Shown: positions 42,336 through 51,999 of the stretch, one piece after another
How the letters are laid out: the number at the start of each line of letters is the position of its first letter
Numbering within the stretch: the first letter of the stretch is position 1
Assembly: GCF_900156105.1 (NCBI RefSeq)
Contig: NZ_FTMS01000006.1
Location: forward strand, 62,001-126,000
DNA: 64,000 nt
Direction: 5' to 3'
DNA from: Alkalispirochaeta americana
GTDB lineage: Bacteria > Spirochaetota > Spirochaetia > DSM-27196 > Alkalispirochaetaceae
Translations under genes and position numbers: made by a program
The notes under the pieces: generated by a model
The model's input: only the letters and a program-made list of their open reading frames with translations
Database searches by the model: none
What the model was told of the DNA's origin: nothing

Positions 42336-43209
42336 CTTGAGCCTCCCCGGCAGTAAGATGGATCAAAAGATCCTGGAGCGCCACAGACCCCACCTGCAAG
42401 CCCCTGGTTCGAGCCCGATCCCGGTCATCCTCTTCGAGGGCACCCCAGAGTGTGACCTCTTTGGTTCCGCCCAGGGTTCGCTCTGCCAGAACCCTCTTTC
42501 CCCGGGAAACAGAATCAACACACCCGGCCTCGCCGGTGAGGGTCCATCCACGACAAAGGACCTCCTCCAGAGGTTCATTCACCAGCAGCTCCCCCTGGTG
42601 CACGAGCAGAACATGATCAAAAAGATACTCCATCTCCGAGACCAGATGCGTTGAGATGACCATGATCCGGGGATGGCGCTCCCGATCCTCCAGAACTTCC
42701 CGATAGAAAATCTCCCGCGCCGGGGCATCCAGGGCGAGATGGATCTCGTCAAAGATCGTCACGGGACACCGGCTGGCCAGGCCCATCACCAGGTTCAGGG
42801 CTGATTGCTGGCCCCGGGAAAGGGACTTCACGGGGCGTTTCAGGGGAAGCCGAAACTCCCCGGCTAACCCTTTGGCGTAGTCGAGATCAAAAAACGGCCG
42901 GTAGCGATGGCAGCTGCGAAGATACCCGGCTGCGGAGTCGTATTCCTCGCTGTAATCGGAGGGATAGACAAAGCTCACCTGCGGCATAACCCGGGGGTTC
43001 TCGAAGGGGTCTTCACCACCAATCAGGAGAGACCCCGCCGTGGGCCGGTTATAGGAGGCCAAAAGCGAGAGAAGCGATGTCTTGCCCGCTCCGTTGCGTC
43101 CGATAAGGCCGTATATAAGCCCCGGTTTCAGATCGAAGGAGAGGTTTTTCAAGACCTCCTCTCTACCGTAGCGAAGGCAAACCTTTCGGGCGCGGACGTC
43201 ACAGGTCAT
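42319..43209 (-). CDS. ABC transporter ATPase (YtrB-like)
   Basis: A 296-aa ATPase with Walker A GRNGAGKTS, signature LSRGQQSAL (a non-canonical LSGGQ) and Walker B VTIFDEI, then MVISTHLVSEMEYLF (H-loop). The C-terminal 90 residues are a separate beta-rich regulatory tail. Similar to YtrB. A closely related fragment is found at 51721-51779, showing that a paralogue once existed elsewhere in the window. Confidence 0.85.
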   Translation of the reverse strand: MTCDVRARKVCLRYGREEVLKNLSFDLKPGLIYGLIGRNGAGKTSLLSLLASYNRPTAGSLLIGGEDPFENPRVMPQVSFVYPSDYSEEYDSAAGYLRSCHRYRPFFDLDYAKGLAGEFRLPLKRPVKSLSRGQQSALNLVMGLASRCPVTIFDEIHLALDAPAREIFYREVLEDRERHPRIMVISTHLVSEMEYLFDHVLLVHQGELLVNEPLEEVLCRGWTLTGEAGCVDSVSRGKRVLAERTLGGTKEVTLWGALEEDDRDRARTRGLQVGSVALQDLLIHLTAGEAQDVENR

Positions 43210-43582
43210 CGTCTGTATCCTCCCTGAAATTTTTGAGCAGGGCCAGAATCTGCTGGTCCGATATGTTCAGCCGTGCCGCTTCCCGCAGCAGAGGCTCCAG
43301 ATAACGACGGGGGAAATCCCGCCGCCGGGCCTCGCGCAGTTTTTCTTGTGCGCCAGAGGCGACGAAAACTCCGATGCCCCGCTTTTTATAGAGGACCCCC
43401 TGCTCAACCAGCAGGTTGATTCCCCTGGCTGCAGTGACGTGGTTTATCCGGTAGAACTGAACCAGCTCTGTTGTGGAGGGAATCCGGGAGTCCTCTTTCA
43501 AACGGCCGTCCACAATCTGGTCCTCGATCTCTTCCTTGATCTGCCGGAAGAGAGGACTCTCTTCATTCAGGAGATCCTTCAC
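43199..43582 (-). CDS. GntR-family regulator (YtrA type)
   Basis: A 127-aa short GntR protein: winged helix (LFRQIKEEIEDQIVDGRLK, RIPSTTELVQFYRINHVTAA, residues about 10-75), then a small dimerisation tail, typical of YtrA regulators that control ABC exporters. GTG at 43582 has AAGGGG at suitable spacing; an ATG 13 codons upstream lies in the operator. It overlaps the ATPase gene by 11 bp. Confidence 0.88.
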   Translation of the reverse strand: MKDLLNEESPLFRQIKEEIEDQIVDGRLKEDSRIPSTTELVQFYRINHVTAARGINLLVEQGVLYKKRGIGVFVASGAQEKLREARRRDFPRRYLEPLLREAARLNISDQQILALLKNFREDTDDDL

Positions 43583-43597
43583 TGCGCCACCCCTTAT

Positions 43598-43634
43598 ATG
43601 GTTATATAGTATTGTATACAACCATAGGTGTCAA
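43598..43634 (-). promoter_or_regulatory. GntR operator within promoter
   Basis: TTGACA (43634-43629), 17 bp, TACTAT (43611-43606) form the promoter. Overlapping it, ATGGTTATATA and TATACAACCAT (43598-43608 and 43615-43625) are inverted arms of 11 bp with one mismatch, separated by 6 bp. Suitable for binding by the adjacent GntR protein and autorepression. Confidence 0.7.
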
Positions 43635-43829
43635 GAAAAACCGGTGGATCAGATCTCTGAAGATTGGATCCAGAGTACGAAAGATCTCTTTTTCGCAAAA
43701 AGATCTCGTTTTCACCGAGCCTGTGACATGTTATGTCGCACCAGACCCCTATTATCACACACACCAGGAAGGGATTCAAAACCAGGCCCCTCCCCACCAC
43801 AGGAGATTCTACGACGGAAAGGAGATCCG

Positions 43830-44546
43830 ATGTCCTTACAAGACGCCCCCCCGGCACATTTTTCTGCAGACGGTGACGGGCCTCTGCTCCTCGTCACCGG
43901 TGAATCCCGCGCAGGGAAAAGCACTCTCATCAGAGCGATCTTTGGAGAGACCCCCACGGGAGAGGAGCGGTTCTGCGGGGACCAGGCCCCTTCCCTGGAG
44001 ATACTCGAAACCAGGACATCGGGCAACGTCTGGCCGGCTCCCTCCCCACCCGCTCGGTCAGACCAGACAATTCATCTGGCCTGGTACTGCCTTGCCGGAG
44101 ATGCCCCCGGAACAACCGAAGATCACATCAGGAAAATCAGGATGATCAGGACGATCACCCCAGTCGCGGTGGTGATCACCCGGTGTGATCTGAAATGGTT
44201 CAACGATCCTTCACCGGGGGAATACTGCTCCCAGGCTGGCCGTAGCCTGGATAGAGCTCTGCGACGGGCAGGCCTCACCACCCCGGTCTTTGAAACCACA
44301 GCGGACCCGGACATCCCCCTGGACCTGACCAACCTCACGAAGTGGTCAATTGGGGCCCTGGCCAGGGAGAATCACCGCCAGGCCTTCGTGGAGTCACAAC
44401 ATCGGGCCCTGAAACGGAATCTTGCCCTGGCCTACGCAGTCTGGCAGGAACGGCGTCGCAGGAAGATCATCTATGTAAAATTTGGCCCGGGTGCCCGAGG
44501 ACGATACGGAGGAAGGCCCTTTCCCGGGAAGTATTTTCCAAAATAG
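43830..44546 (+). CDS. Small GTPase-like P-loop protein
   Basis: A 238-aa protein with Walker A GESRAGKSTLIRAIFGE (residues about 26-42), a G3-like region around HLAWYCLAGD, and VVITRCDL (about residue 114) as a TKxD-like G4 motif. This resembles Era/dynamin-like or GTP-binding DUF proteins in order of motifs but G2/G3 are weak. The C-terminus is basic and helical. AAAGGAG precedes the ATG. Followed by msrB at 35 bp. Function unknown. Confidence 0.6.
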   Translation: MSLQDAPPAHFSADGDGPLLLVTGESRAGKSTLIRAIFGETPTGEERFCGDQAPSLEILETRTSGNVWPAPSPPARSDQTIHLAWYCLAGDAPGTTEDHIRKIRMIRTITPVAVVITRCDLKWFNDPSPGEYCSQAGRSLDRALRRAGLTTPVFETTADPDIPLDLTNLTKWSIGALARENHRQAFVESQHRALKRNLALAYAVWQERRRRKIIYVKFGPGARGRYGGRPFPGKYFPK

Positions 44547-44581
44547 TTGCCCCGGCAGAAAAAGAGTAGTATTTCTGTCAT

Positions 44582-45025
44582 ATGATCACCTGGAACGATA
44601 TATGTCGCCTTGCCGATGAGGGGACCCCTCCTCCGGCCCGCCGGGTAGAGAAGAGCGACCGGGAATGGCGGCAACTGCTCACAGAAGAACACTATCGGGT
44701 AACACGCACCGCCGGAACGGAACGCCCCTTCAGCTCGGCCCTGTGCACCCGCTTTGAGCCGGGAACCTACGGGTGTGTGTGCTGTGGTGAACCCCTCTTC
44801 AACGCCGACACCAAGTTTGACTCCCACTCGGGATGGCCCTCGTTCACGCAGCCCCTGACGGCCACCGCCGTGGCTTACCGCTGGGACGCATCCCTCGGCA
44901 TGACCCGGATAGAGGTGCTCTGTAACACCTGTGATGCCCATCTGGGCCACGTCTTTCCCGATGGCCCGGCGCCTTGGGGGACACGGTATTGCATGAATGG
45001 CATCGCCCTCAAAAAGGTGTCCTGA
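44582..45025 (+). CDS. msrB: Peptide methionine-R-sulfoxide reductase
   Basis: Repairs methionine-R-sulfoxide in proteins. The 147-aa enzyme has both zinc-binding CxxC pairs (CVCCG, CNTCD), the HSGWPSF block, HLGHVFPDGP and the catalytic cysteine in RYCMNGIAL near residue 138. All key residues are intact. A decayed paralogous C-terminus lies at 51780-51989. Confidence 0.93.
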   Translation: MITWNDICRLADEGTPPPARRVEKSDREWRQLLTEEHYRVTRTAGTERPFSSALCTRFEPGTYGCVCCGEPLFNADTKFDSHSGWPSFTQPLTATAVAYRWDASLGMTRIEVLCNTCDAHLGHVFPDGPAPWGTRYCMNGIALKKVS

Positions 45026-45048
45026 AGGCCCCCGGTGGTGATCCCCGA

Positions 45049-48000
45049 CTATGAGTCCGGCGGTGCCTCAGAAGGCGGCAGATATCGGGCCAGGGTTGCC
45101 TTGAGTTTTTCCGATTCTATCGGCTTGGTCAGAAAGTCCTCCATGCCGGCAGCAAGGCAGTTGTCCCGCTCCTCTTTGGAGGCCCCCGCAGTGAGGGCAA
45201 CAACGGGGACCTGTCGGCCCGTTGCGTCCTGGAGGGCGCGGATCTTCCGGGTGGCCTCCAGTCCATCCTGGATCGGCATCTGCACGTCCATCAGAACCAG
45301 GTCCGGCGAAGACTGCCGGTATTGTGTAACCGCCTCTACCCCGTTGGTCGCCTCCAGGAGCGTTGCCCCCGGGCAGAGCTTCTCCAGGATCGTCCTGATC
45401 ATCAGGAGATTCATCTCCACATCTTCTGCGATCAGAATGGTCCTGCCCTGGTAGTGCCCGCTGGCAGTCTCCACCTCCCCGGAGTCATCCTCTGGTCGGG
45501 AGAGGCTTTGGGGCTCCGGGTCCCGGAGGTGGCTCAGATACTCAAAGAGATCCCCCCTCTTCACCGGTTTGCTCAGGCGAAAGCGCACCCCCAAATCCTC
45601 GCATTCCCGATGGAAGGCAGCATCTTCCGTGGAGGAGTGCAGCAGGATCACCGGTTGCTTGTCGGGGCCAAGGTTGAGGCGCTCCCGAATCATGCGGAGG
45701 GTCTCCAGCCCGTCGACACGGGGCATGTGGTAGTCGCAGATAATTACATCGAAGGGTTCTGAAGTCTCGAGAACCTTCAGGGATGACAATCCATTATCAC
45801 AGGATTCGCTGACGATCCCCCAGGTTGCGAGGATTTCCCCGAGGATGAGGCGATTATGGGCGTTGTCGTCGATGATGAGACAGCGCTTGACCCGGGCAAT
45901 GGATCTTCTGTCCGGTTCCTTTCCATCCTCGGTGTCGGTGATAATATCAAAGGAGAAGGTGCTTCCCCCACCTTCCCTGCTATCGATCCGGATCCTGCTG
46001 TCCATCTTTTGGGCGATCAGATCAGAGATGATCAGGCCCAGGCCGGTGCCGCCAAACTCGCGGGTGGTGGAGCTGTCAGCCTGCGAGAAGGCCTTAAAAA
46101 GTTTTGCCTGCTGCTCCTCTGCAATCCCGATGCCGGTATCGCGAACGGAGAAGGAGAGGATTCCCTTTGCCTCCGCCCCCAGAGCGGTATACTCCGCTCT
46201 GAGCTCCACCTCGCCCTGCCTCGTGAATTTAACGGCGTTTCCCAGGAGGTTTGTCAGAATCTGCTTCAGGCGAACGGGATCGGTCACGGCAAAACGCGGC
46301 ATCCCGGGATCGATATGGAGGAGAAGCTCCAACCCTTTCTCTGCTGCACCGTATTTCACAAGGTCGACACTCTGTTCAAGAAGCGAGATCATGTCGGTCT
46401 GAACCATCTCGAGATGCAGCATCCCCGCCTCGATCTTCGAGAAATCGAGGATGTCGTTGATAATACCGAGCAAGCTGTGTCCAGCCACGTTGGCGTTGTT
46501 GACGTAGTCCGCCTGCACCGGCGAGAGCGGCGTATCCCGAAGCAGATCGGTGAAGCCGATAACGCCATTCAGCGGCGTTCGTATCTCGTGGCTCATGTTT
46601 GCCAGAAATTCGCTCTTGGCAGCAGAAGCCTGACGGGCCTGGGTTGCCATCTCCCTGGCCCGGGCGGTTGCTTCTTCCAGATCCCGGTTTGCCTGAAGCA
46701 GTTCCCGGCGAGACTGCAGCTTGAGAAGAATCTCGCCGACCATATTCGCCAGCACAGCAAGGCTGGAAATCTCGCGTTCGCCCCAGAGGTTTTTCCGCGT
46801 AACCCCATCGCACCCCACGAACCCCCAGATGTTCTCTCCCCTCACAATTGGCGCGGCCATAAGGGATCGAACGTTCCGGGCTGTCAGTTCTCTCTTCCCG
46901 GCCTCCGGTTCATCGGGAAGGGCCTCCACATCGGGGATATGCACAGCTTTTCCCGAGAGGATTTGCCCCTTGAGCCACGCAAGCGATGCCGCCGACAGGG
47001 CCTGTCCGTCTTCACTCCGGGGCGCGACCTCCCCGGAAGACCACTGGTGGATATTGCCCGTGCCATCGTCAGCGTCAGTGCCATCGCCACCGCCATCGTC
47101 AGCGCCATCGTCAGCGCCATCGTCAGCGCCATCGTCAGCGTCAGCGTCAGCAAGGGAAAACGTAACCAGATAACTCCGATCGGCGTGAAAAGCACCGCCA
47201 ATGGTCTCAAGCATGTGGCGGATATCGTCGTCAAAACGCTCCTCCGTGGTTGTAACAAACCGCGAGGAGATACTGGCAACACAGAGCTGGAAGGCCAGAC
47301 TGTTTTTCAGCTGTTCCTCAGCAACCTTGCGGGACCGGATATCCAGAAAGCTCACGATACAGCCGATCTGCTTCCTTTTCCGGGGCACGGCACTGTGGCG
47401 GGCCCTGCTCCGGTGCGCGATGCTCCGGGAGAACCGGTTTCGGTACAGGGGCGTGACAAGCAGATCCACAGGGAAACCTTCACCACTCTTGTGCCAGAGC
47501 CACTCCTCGCCCCTTCTCTCCAGGCCGTCAGTACTGGTCCGGCAAACCGGGCAGTCCTCCCAGGGGTAGGGTGAACCGTCGGGACAGCTATGGTGGAAGA
47601 GGCTGTGCTGATCCTCTCCAAGGACCTCATCTTTCTCGTAGCCGAGCATGCCCAGGGCGGTCTGGTTGATGAAGGTGCACCGGCCGCGATGATCCACACC
47701 GAAGACGCCCTCGCCCAGACCGGCCAGCAGGCTGGCCTGAAACTCGGCCTGCCGGGCCTTGACCCTGCGAATAACCAGCACCACCGAACCGGCTACCACG
47801 AGAAACACCAGGAGGATCGCCAGTACAATCAGCTCTCTTCTCCAGCGCTGCCAGGCGTCCACCAGGGTGAACTCGGGCACCTGATCAAAGGGGGGCTGCC
47901 GCAGTGTCCGGAGCAGCTCCTCCACCGGCCGGTAATCGGCGGGGATGGTGAAACCGTGAATCCCCAGTTGCCGGCTGACTTCACCGGCGTGGGGCAGGGC

Positions 48001-48837
48001 GAGCACCGCCGCCGCCACCTGCAGGGCCATTTCCTCATCGGAGTCGGAGAGAACCACAAAGGGCCACTCGGGATAGAGCGGGGTGGACAGTACCTGGGGG
48101 AACCCGGGGTGTGACACCGGGTTGAGAAGACGGACCTCGTCCTCTTGCAGGAGGCCCTCCCGCACCAGCGATTCCAGAACCCCGCTCCGCACAAAGGCCG
48201 CATCGGCCTCGCCTCTCAGGGCCGTCTCGATAGTTGCAGCGTGGGGCATGCCGGTGAAGACCAGATCCAGGTGGTTTTTGGCTGCCACTCCGTGGTTACG
48301 CAACTCAAAGGCCTGCGCCAGATACCCCCCAAGCGAGTTGGGGCTCACGGCCGCCACAGTTCTTCCCCGCAGATCCCCTGCGGTCCGGATATCATCCCTC
48401 CCGGCCGGCACCACCATGACGCCCCCGAATCCCCGAATCGGCACGCCCTCGACCTCCTGGATCAGGCTGGCCAGGGGCGCGGAAAAGCGCTCCCGATGTC
48501 GCAGTATGATGTAGTGCCCCGGATTTGTCAGAACATAATCCAGTTCACCTTGCTGGATAGCCCGCTCCAGATCGGGGTAGTTGAAGGCCCGGATTTCCAG
48601 ATTGAGCCCCTCCACGGTGGCGTTGAGATAGTCCACCAGGGGCTGCCACTGCGCCTCCGTCACGGCGACGGACCGGAAAGCCAGAACCCCGAGCGTGTGG
48701 GGCCGCGCCCGGACCACCGAGGGCAAGACCACCAGGGGCAGGAGAAGCAGCGCGAGAATACTGAGAACCTTCCAGCTTGCCTTGATTGCTATCCCTCCCG
48801 TTGCCAGAAGAATAGATAACCCTGTAGCGAAACACAA
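45049..48837 (-). CDS. Hybrid sensor histidine kinase with PhnD-like sensor
   Basis: A 1262-aa protein. An N-terminal signal/membrane helix (residues about 20-42), then a phosphonate-binding-type periplasmic domain (about 48-325, [30 protein letters not shown]), a membrane helix (about 340-363), a PAS domain with CxxC (DCPVCRTS), a GAF-like domain (about 545-720), HisKA with [14 protein letters not shown], HATPase ([10 protein letters not shown]) and two receivers ([22 protein letters not shown]), both keeping the acceptor aspartate. The GAF-like part contains an in-frame 12-bp repeat coding DDGA units. It likely senses a small ligand in the periplasm, such as phosphonate or similar. Confidence 0.88.
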   Translation of the reverse strand: MCFATGLSILLATGGIAIKASWKVLSILALLLLPLVVLPSVVRARPHTLGVLAFRSVAVTEAQWQPLVDYLNATVEGLNLEIRAFNYPDLERAIQQGELDYVLTNPGHYIILRHRERFSAPLASLIQEVEGVPIRGFGGVMVVPAGRDDIRTAGDLRGRTVAAVSPNSLGGYLAQAFELRNHGVAAKNHLDLVFTGMPHAATIETALRGEADAAFVRSGVLESLVREGLLQEDEVRLLNPVSHPGFPQVLSTPLYPEWPFVVLSDSDEEMALQVAAAVLALPHAGEVSRQLGIHGFTIPADYRPVEELLRTLRQPPFDQVPEFTLVDAWQRWRRELIVLAILLVFLVVAGSVVLVIRRVKARQAEFQASLLAGLGEGVFGVDHRGRCTFINQTALGMLGYEKDEVLGEDQHSLFHHSCPDGSPYPWEDCPVCRTSTDGLERRGEEWLWHKSGEGFPVDLLVTPLYRNRFSRSIAHRSRARHSAVPRKRKQIGCIVSFLDIRSRKVAEEQLKNSLAFQLCVASISSRFVTTTEERFDDDIRHMLETIGGAFHADRSYLVTFSLADADADDGADDGADDGADDGGGDGTDADDGTGNIHQWSSGEVAPRSEDGQALSAASLAWLKGQILSGKAVHIPDVEALPDEPEAGKRELTARNVRSLMAAPIVRGENIWGFVGCDGVTRKNLWGEREISSLAVLANMVGEILLKLQSRRELLQANRDLEEATARAREMATQARQASAAKSEFLANMSHEIRTPLNGVIGFTDLLRDTPLSPVQADYVNNANVAGHSLLGIINDILDFSKIEAGMLHLEMVQTDMISLLEQSVDLVKYGAAEKGLELLLHIDPGMPRFAVTDPVRLKQILTNLLGNAVKFTRQGEVELRAEYTALGAEAKGILSFSVRDTGIGIAEEQQAKLFKAFSQADSSTTREFGGTGLGLIISDLIAQKMDSRIRIDSREGGGSTFSFDIITDTEDGKEPDRRSIARVKRCLIIDDNAHNRLILGEILATWGIVSESCDNGLSSLKVLETSEPFDVIICDYHMPRVDGLETLRMIRERLNLGPDKQPVILLHSSTEDAAFHRECEDLGVRFRLSKPVKRGDLFEYLSHLRDPEPQSLSRPEDDSGEVETASGHYQGRTILIAEDVEMNLLMIRTILEKLCPGATLLEATNGVEAVTQYRQSSPDLVLMDVQMPIQDGLEATRKIRALQDATGRQVPVVALTAGASKEERDNCLAAGMEDFLTKPIESEKLKATLARYLPPSEAPPDS
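47092..47139. repeat. Four perfect 12-bp tandem repeats in a coding region
   Basis: GCCATCGTCAGC is repeated four times without mismatch, coding an acidic Asp-Asp-Gly-Ala run on the minus strand. Flanked by related 6-bp units. Confidence 0.9.
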
Positions 48838-49065
48838 GACCGGGGCAGGACCTTTGGTAGCTCCATCGGGATACAGGTCTTTATCGCCCAGGGGCGAGTA
48901 TCGGTTTCTACGCCGCTGGTTTTACCCAGGCCCTGGTACGCAATCGGGTACGCCCCCGCTCCCTGCGGTTCCTGGCGCCGGGAGTAGCAGTACGAGGGCA
49001 TGCCACCCATGCTCTTTGTGAAGGCTGCCGGGGTCTTCGATCTCTTCGCCTGACCCCTGGCACTC
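48838..49065. other. Intergenic, no gene seen
   Basis: About 230 bp between two minus-strand genes. I see no hairpin with a T-run and no clear promoter. Confidence 0.3.
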
Positions 49066-50424
49066 TTACCTGGTTCCCTCATTCCGGCCCCGGGCACGCT
49101 GCTGAATCGCCTCTGCCAGGGCCTGCGCGACCTCTTCGGTCTCGGTGCGGAGCGCCAGGAGGCTCTGGTTCTGTCCCTCCTGAACCAGGAGGTCCCACCT
49201 CACGATGGGCCCCTGGAGGGAGGCCCGCTGCATTCCCGGTACGATCTTGCAGGAGCTGATCGCCGACCACTCCCGGCAACGGCTCTGGATCTTTCGCCGA
49301 AGCACCCTGTCGTCCCGCAGGTTCTCGGGGGCCACCACGACCCGCACCAGGACGGGGCCCAGCAGGGCCCGGAGAAAGACAATAACTATCAGAAGGCCCA
49401 GGGCAAGGGGGATCATTCCCGCCGCCGCCAGGGCCGCGCCGACCATCACCACCAGACCGGACCAGAGGTATCCCACAGCCTTGTCGCCCCGCAGGGAAAC
49501 TGCCACCAATTCTCCCGAGGGGGCATAGCCCATCCGGAAGAGTCCCCTTTTGGGACGAAAGAGGCGTCCCGCCACAGATCGGGGATCCCCGGCGGTGCGT
49601 TCTTTTTCAAGCACCGCCAGAAGCTCCCGGGGTTCCCCGGAAACCAGATGCGTCGCCTCGGCACCATCGATGGCGTCCGGCACAGTGCTCCCGGCCATTC
49701 CTTCTGCTGAAGTCCCCGGGCCTTCCCCGGTTTCTGCTGTGCCGGAGCTGCTCACACTCACCACGGGCAGACGGATTACCCCCTGGATCGAGGGCCTCAG
49801 GGTTGTGCTCTCTACCACCAGCTCCCACCATATCCACTCGACTCGTTCGCTGGTCATCGCCGTGGTGGCAGGAGCATCGGAGGGTATCGCTATGTCCACA
49901 GGGATCCGAAGGGCTCTTCCCGAGGCGGTTATGGCCTCTTCCATCGCCACGGTGGTGCTGACCTCGGTCACCACCCGCTCCCGACGCCGGCGGGACCGCA
50001 GCATCAAATCCCGCTGGGCAATACACTGGAGGGTTACCCTGCACTCCAGCGCGCGGGCCGACGCGTGCCCTGCTCCATCGGCACCACGACGAACCCCGGG
50101 GAGTTTCTGTGCTCCCAATACTACCTGACCCCGGAGCAGCCCCCCGAGAGAGGGCTCTTCCCCGGTCAGTTCAAAATGCAGAGACCCCCACCGCGCCGTC
50201 CTCGCCAGCATCGAGACCCACTGGAGAAGAAGGGGGATCCCCACCAGGGGCACCACGTACCACAATGCCTGCTGCGGATCCGCCGGGATCAGGGCAGGGG
50301 GCGCCTGCGTCAGTGCCAGAGGCCACAGCAGACCGTTCAAGACCACCGGCATGATCCCGGCGCTCACCACATTTCGCCACCGGCCTCGCCGGACATTACC
50401 GAACTCGTTTCCTCGTCGTGCCAT
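49066..50424 (-). CDS. Hypothetical membrane protein with beta-sandwich segment
   Basis: A 452-aa protein. Two membrane helices near the N-terminus (about 20-70), then a beta-rich soluble region (LHFELTGEEPSLGGLLRGQV, RVTLQCIAQRD, SGRALRIPVDIAIPSD) that looks like an arrestin-type sandwich, and two helices at about residues 325-370, followed by a basic C-terminal domain. No enzyme motifs. I do not recognise the family. The strand spacing indicates a stand-alone gene. Confidence 0.6.
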   Translation of the reverse strand: MARRGNEFGNVRRGRWRNVVSAGIMPVVLNGLLWPLALTQAPPALIPADPQQALWYVVPLVGIPLLLQWVSMLARTARWGSLHFELTGEEPSLGGLLRGQVVLGAQKLPGVRRGADGAGHASARALECRVTLQCIAQRDLMLRSRRRRERVVTEVSTTVAMEEAITASGRALRIPVDIAIPSDAPATTAMTSERVEWIWWELVVESTTLRPSIQGVIRLPVVSVSSSGTAETGEGPGTSAEGMAGSTVPDAIDGAEATHLVSGEPRELLAVLEKERTAGDPRSVAGRLFRPKRGLFRMGYAPSGELVAVSLRGDKAVGYLWSGLVVMVGAALAAAGMIPLALGLLIVIVFLRALLGPVLVRVVVAPENLRDDRVLRRKIQSRCREWSAISSCKIVPGMQRASLQGPIVRWDLLVQEGQNQSLLALRTETEEVAQALAEAIQQRARGRNEGTR

Positions 50425-50546
50425 GAAACAGAGTATACACCGAAGTTTGCCCGGCAGGTTTCCTGTCCCGCTATAGAATCCCTGTTCCCGGAAGTAATTG
50501 ACCCCTGCCAGAGTTCCCGCTATGGTGAGCCCCGGAGAGAGGGACC

Positions 50547-51719
50547 ATGGAAAATCAGGCCCTGTGGATACTGTACACCACCAGCAACGACCGGTTCCCC
50601 TACCGGGTGGAGATTCGGCGCGGCACAGAACAGGTTATCGCCCTCTGGACGCAGGACAAGTGGCCCGGTAGTGGCAAGCAAATCTTCTGCATCCGCGAGG
50701 GCGAGCCCGACGGGGAACCCTGGCAATTTACCGAGGTCGAGCGGGTTCCCGTGGTCCGCCTTGAGCGGTTCGGCAAGCAACTTACGGTGATTCTGGACAG
50801 GCCCACACGAAAGCGCTGCAACTTTCTCTTTCTGCAAAAGCGCTACAAGAACCGCCCCGGCACCTACGAGCAGATCTTCTTCCGCACCCAGCAGGGAATG
50901 AACCAGCATCGTTCATCCTCACGGGTCCGCCTGCCCCCGGGCCACAGCCCCTACCGGGTAATTGTCGACAGCGCCGAACGCTATCCCTGGAAATTTCCCG
51001 GCCCCGCCACGGAACGGCGCAAGCTCCCCGCCGGCGACTACGCCCTGGAGATTGATCATCAGCTCCATGCCGTGGTGGAGCGCAAGACCTTTGAAAACCT
51101 GCTCTCCGATTTTTCCTCTCTCCAGGGTCTCCACGCCAAGCTCGATGATCTTGGCCGGTGGGATCACGCGGCGGTGGTGATCGAGGCGGAATACCGCGAT
51201 TTTCTGAATCCCCGCAAGATGGAGGGCCGCTGGCCCATCACCCACGCCGTGCGTGTTCTGGCCGAGCTCCATGTGATCCATCGGGACATCCAGTTCGTCT
51301 ACGCCGGGAGCAGGAAGGCAGGAGAGCAGTGGACCAACGCCTGGTTTTCTGCCAGGGCCAGGGAACTCTGGCACCGGCGGGAAGAGACCCATCCCGACCA
51401 GGATCAGGGTCAGCCAGACCGGGTCGCCCAGGCAGGGGAGCCCCCGGCGATCTACGACGCTGACCGCCTTCGTTCACCCGGAGACTCCATACAGGACCTG
51501 CGGCAGCTCATCCTGGAGGGGCCTGCCCTGGAGGAGCCCTTCTCGATTGCGGATCTCCGGTCGCTGGTTCCCGACCTCCCGGACCAGCGCCTGCGGACAA
51601 CCATGCGGAACCTGAAAAAGGAGGGCCACCTGGAACGGATCGGAGCAGGCCGGGCTGCGCGATGGCGCCGGTGCCAGGCCGGTGGAACCCGGCGGGTTAC
51701 TCCCAGCCCCACGAAATAG
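50547..51719 (+). CDS. ERCC4-domain nuclease
   Basis: A 390-aa protein. After an N-terminal basic domain (residues 1-120) comes an XPF/ERCC4 nuclease: VIVDSAERYPW (about residues 138-148), KLPAGDYALEI and VVERKTFENLLSDF (about 160-195), i.e. the metal-binding GDYA...ERK...D motif. Residues about 330-375 form a small winged helix (SIADLRSLVPDLPDQRLRTT). ERCC4 nucleases cut branched DNA; bacterial members are scattered and often in mobile or defence contexts. RBS GAGAGG precedes the ATG. Confidence 0.82.
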   Translation: MENQALWILYTTSNDRFPYRVEIRRGTEQVIALWTQDKWPGSGKQIFCIREGEPDGEPWQFTEVERVPVVRLERFGKQLTVILDRPTRKRCNFLFLQKRYKNRPGTYEQIFFRTQQGMNQHRSSSRVRLPPGHSPYRVIVDSAERYPWKFPGPATERRKLPAGDYALEIDHQLHAVVERKTFENLLSDFSSLQGLHAKLDDLGRWDHAAVVIEAEYRDFLNPRKMEGRWPITHAVRVLAELHVIHRDIQFVYAGSRKAGEQWTNAWFSARARELWHRREETHPDQDQGQPDRVAQAGEPPAIYDADRLRSPGDSIQDLRQLILEGPALEEPFSIADLRSLVPDLPDQRLRTTMRNLKKEGHLERIGAGRAARWRRCQAGGTRRVTPSPTK

Positions 51720-51720
51720 C

Positions 51721-51779
51721 TCACCGTCCAGACCAGATGGGTCGAGATCACCACGATCCGGGGATGCCGCTCCCGGTCG
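51721..51779 (-). pseudogene. YtrB-like ABC ATPase fragment (paralogous debris)
   Basis: The minus strand reads RERHPRIVVISTHLVWTVSYF, closely matching the H-loop segment of the ATPase at 42319-43209 (RERHPRIMVISTHLVSEMEYLF). Nucleotide identity over about 45 bp is high. Only this stretch survives. Confidence 0.75.
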
Positions 51780-51989
51780 GGCTGGCCCTCCTTTACGGAA
51801 CCCCTCGATGCCAGAGCTGTGGCCTACAGCAGGGATGACTTCCTCGGCGTGAGCCGGATCGGGATACGGTGCAATACCTGCGATGCCCATCTGGGCCAGG
51901 TCTTTCCCGATGGTCCCGGTCCGGGGGGGCTCCAGTACGGCATCAACGGAATCGCCCTCAAACGGAATGGCCCTGAATCAGGAATCTGA
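51780..51989 (+). pseudogene. MsrB C-terminal fragment with catalytic Cys replaced
   Basis: The plus strand reads WPSFTEPLDARAVAYSRDDF then CNTCDAHLGQVFPDGPGPG and LQYGINGIAL to a stop. This matches the C-terminal half of the msrB at 44582 with the zinc CxxC retained and the catalytic cysteine changed to glycine. The N-terminal half is missing. Directly fused to the ABC fragment at 51779/51780. Confidence 0.8.
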
Positions 51990-51999
51990 ACAGGCTCGA

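Noticed and set aside
47080-47150. CRISPR or minisatellite outside coding sequence
   Set aside because: The four 12-bp units are in frame inside the histidine kinase and code an acidic run.
45856-47574. 572-codon plus-strand frame opposite the hybrid kinase
   Set aside because: Antisense shadow of a gene with complete kinase and receiver motifs.
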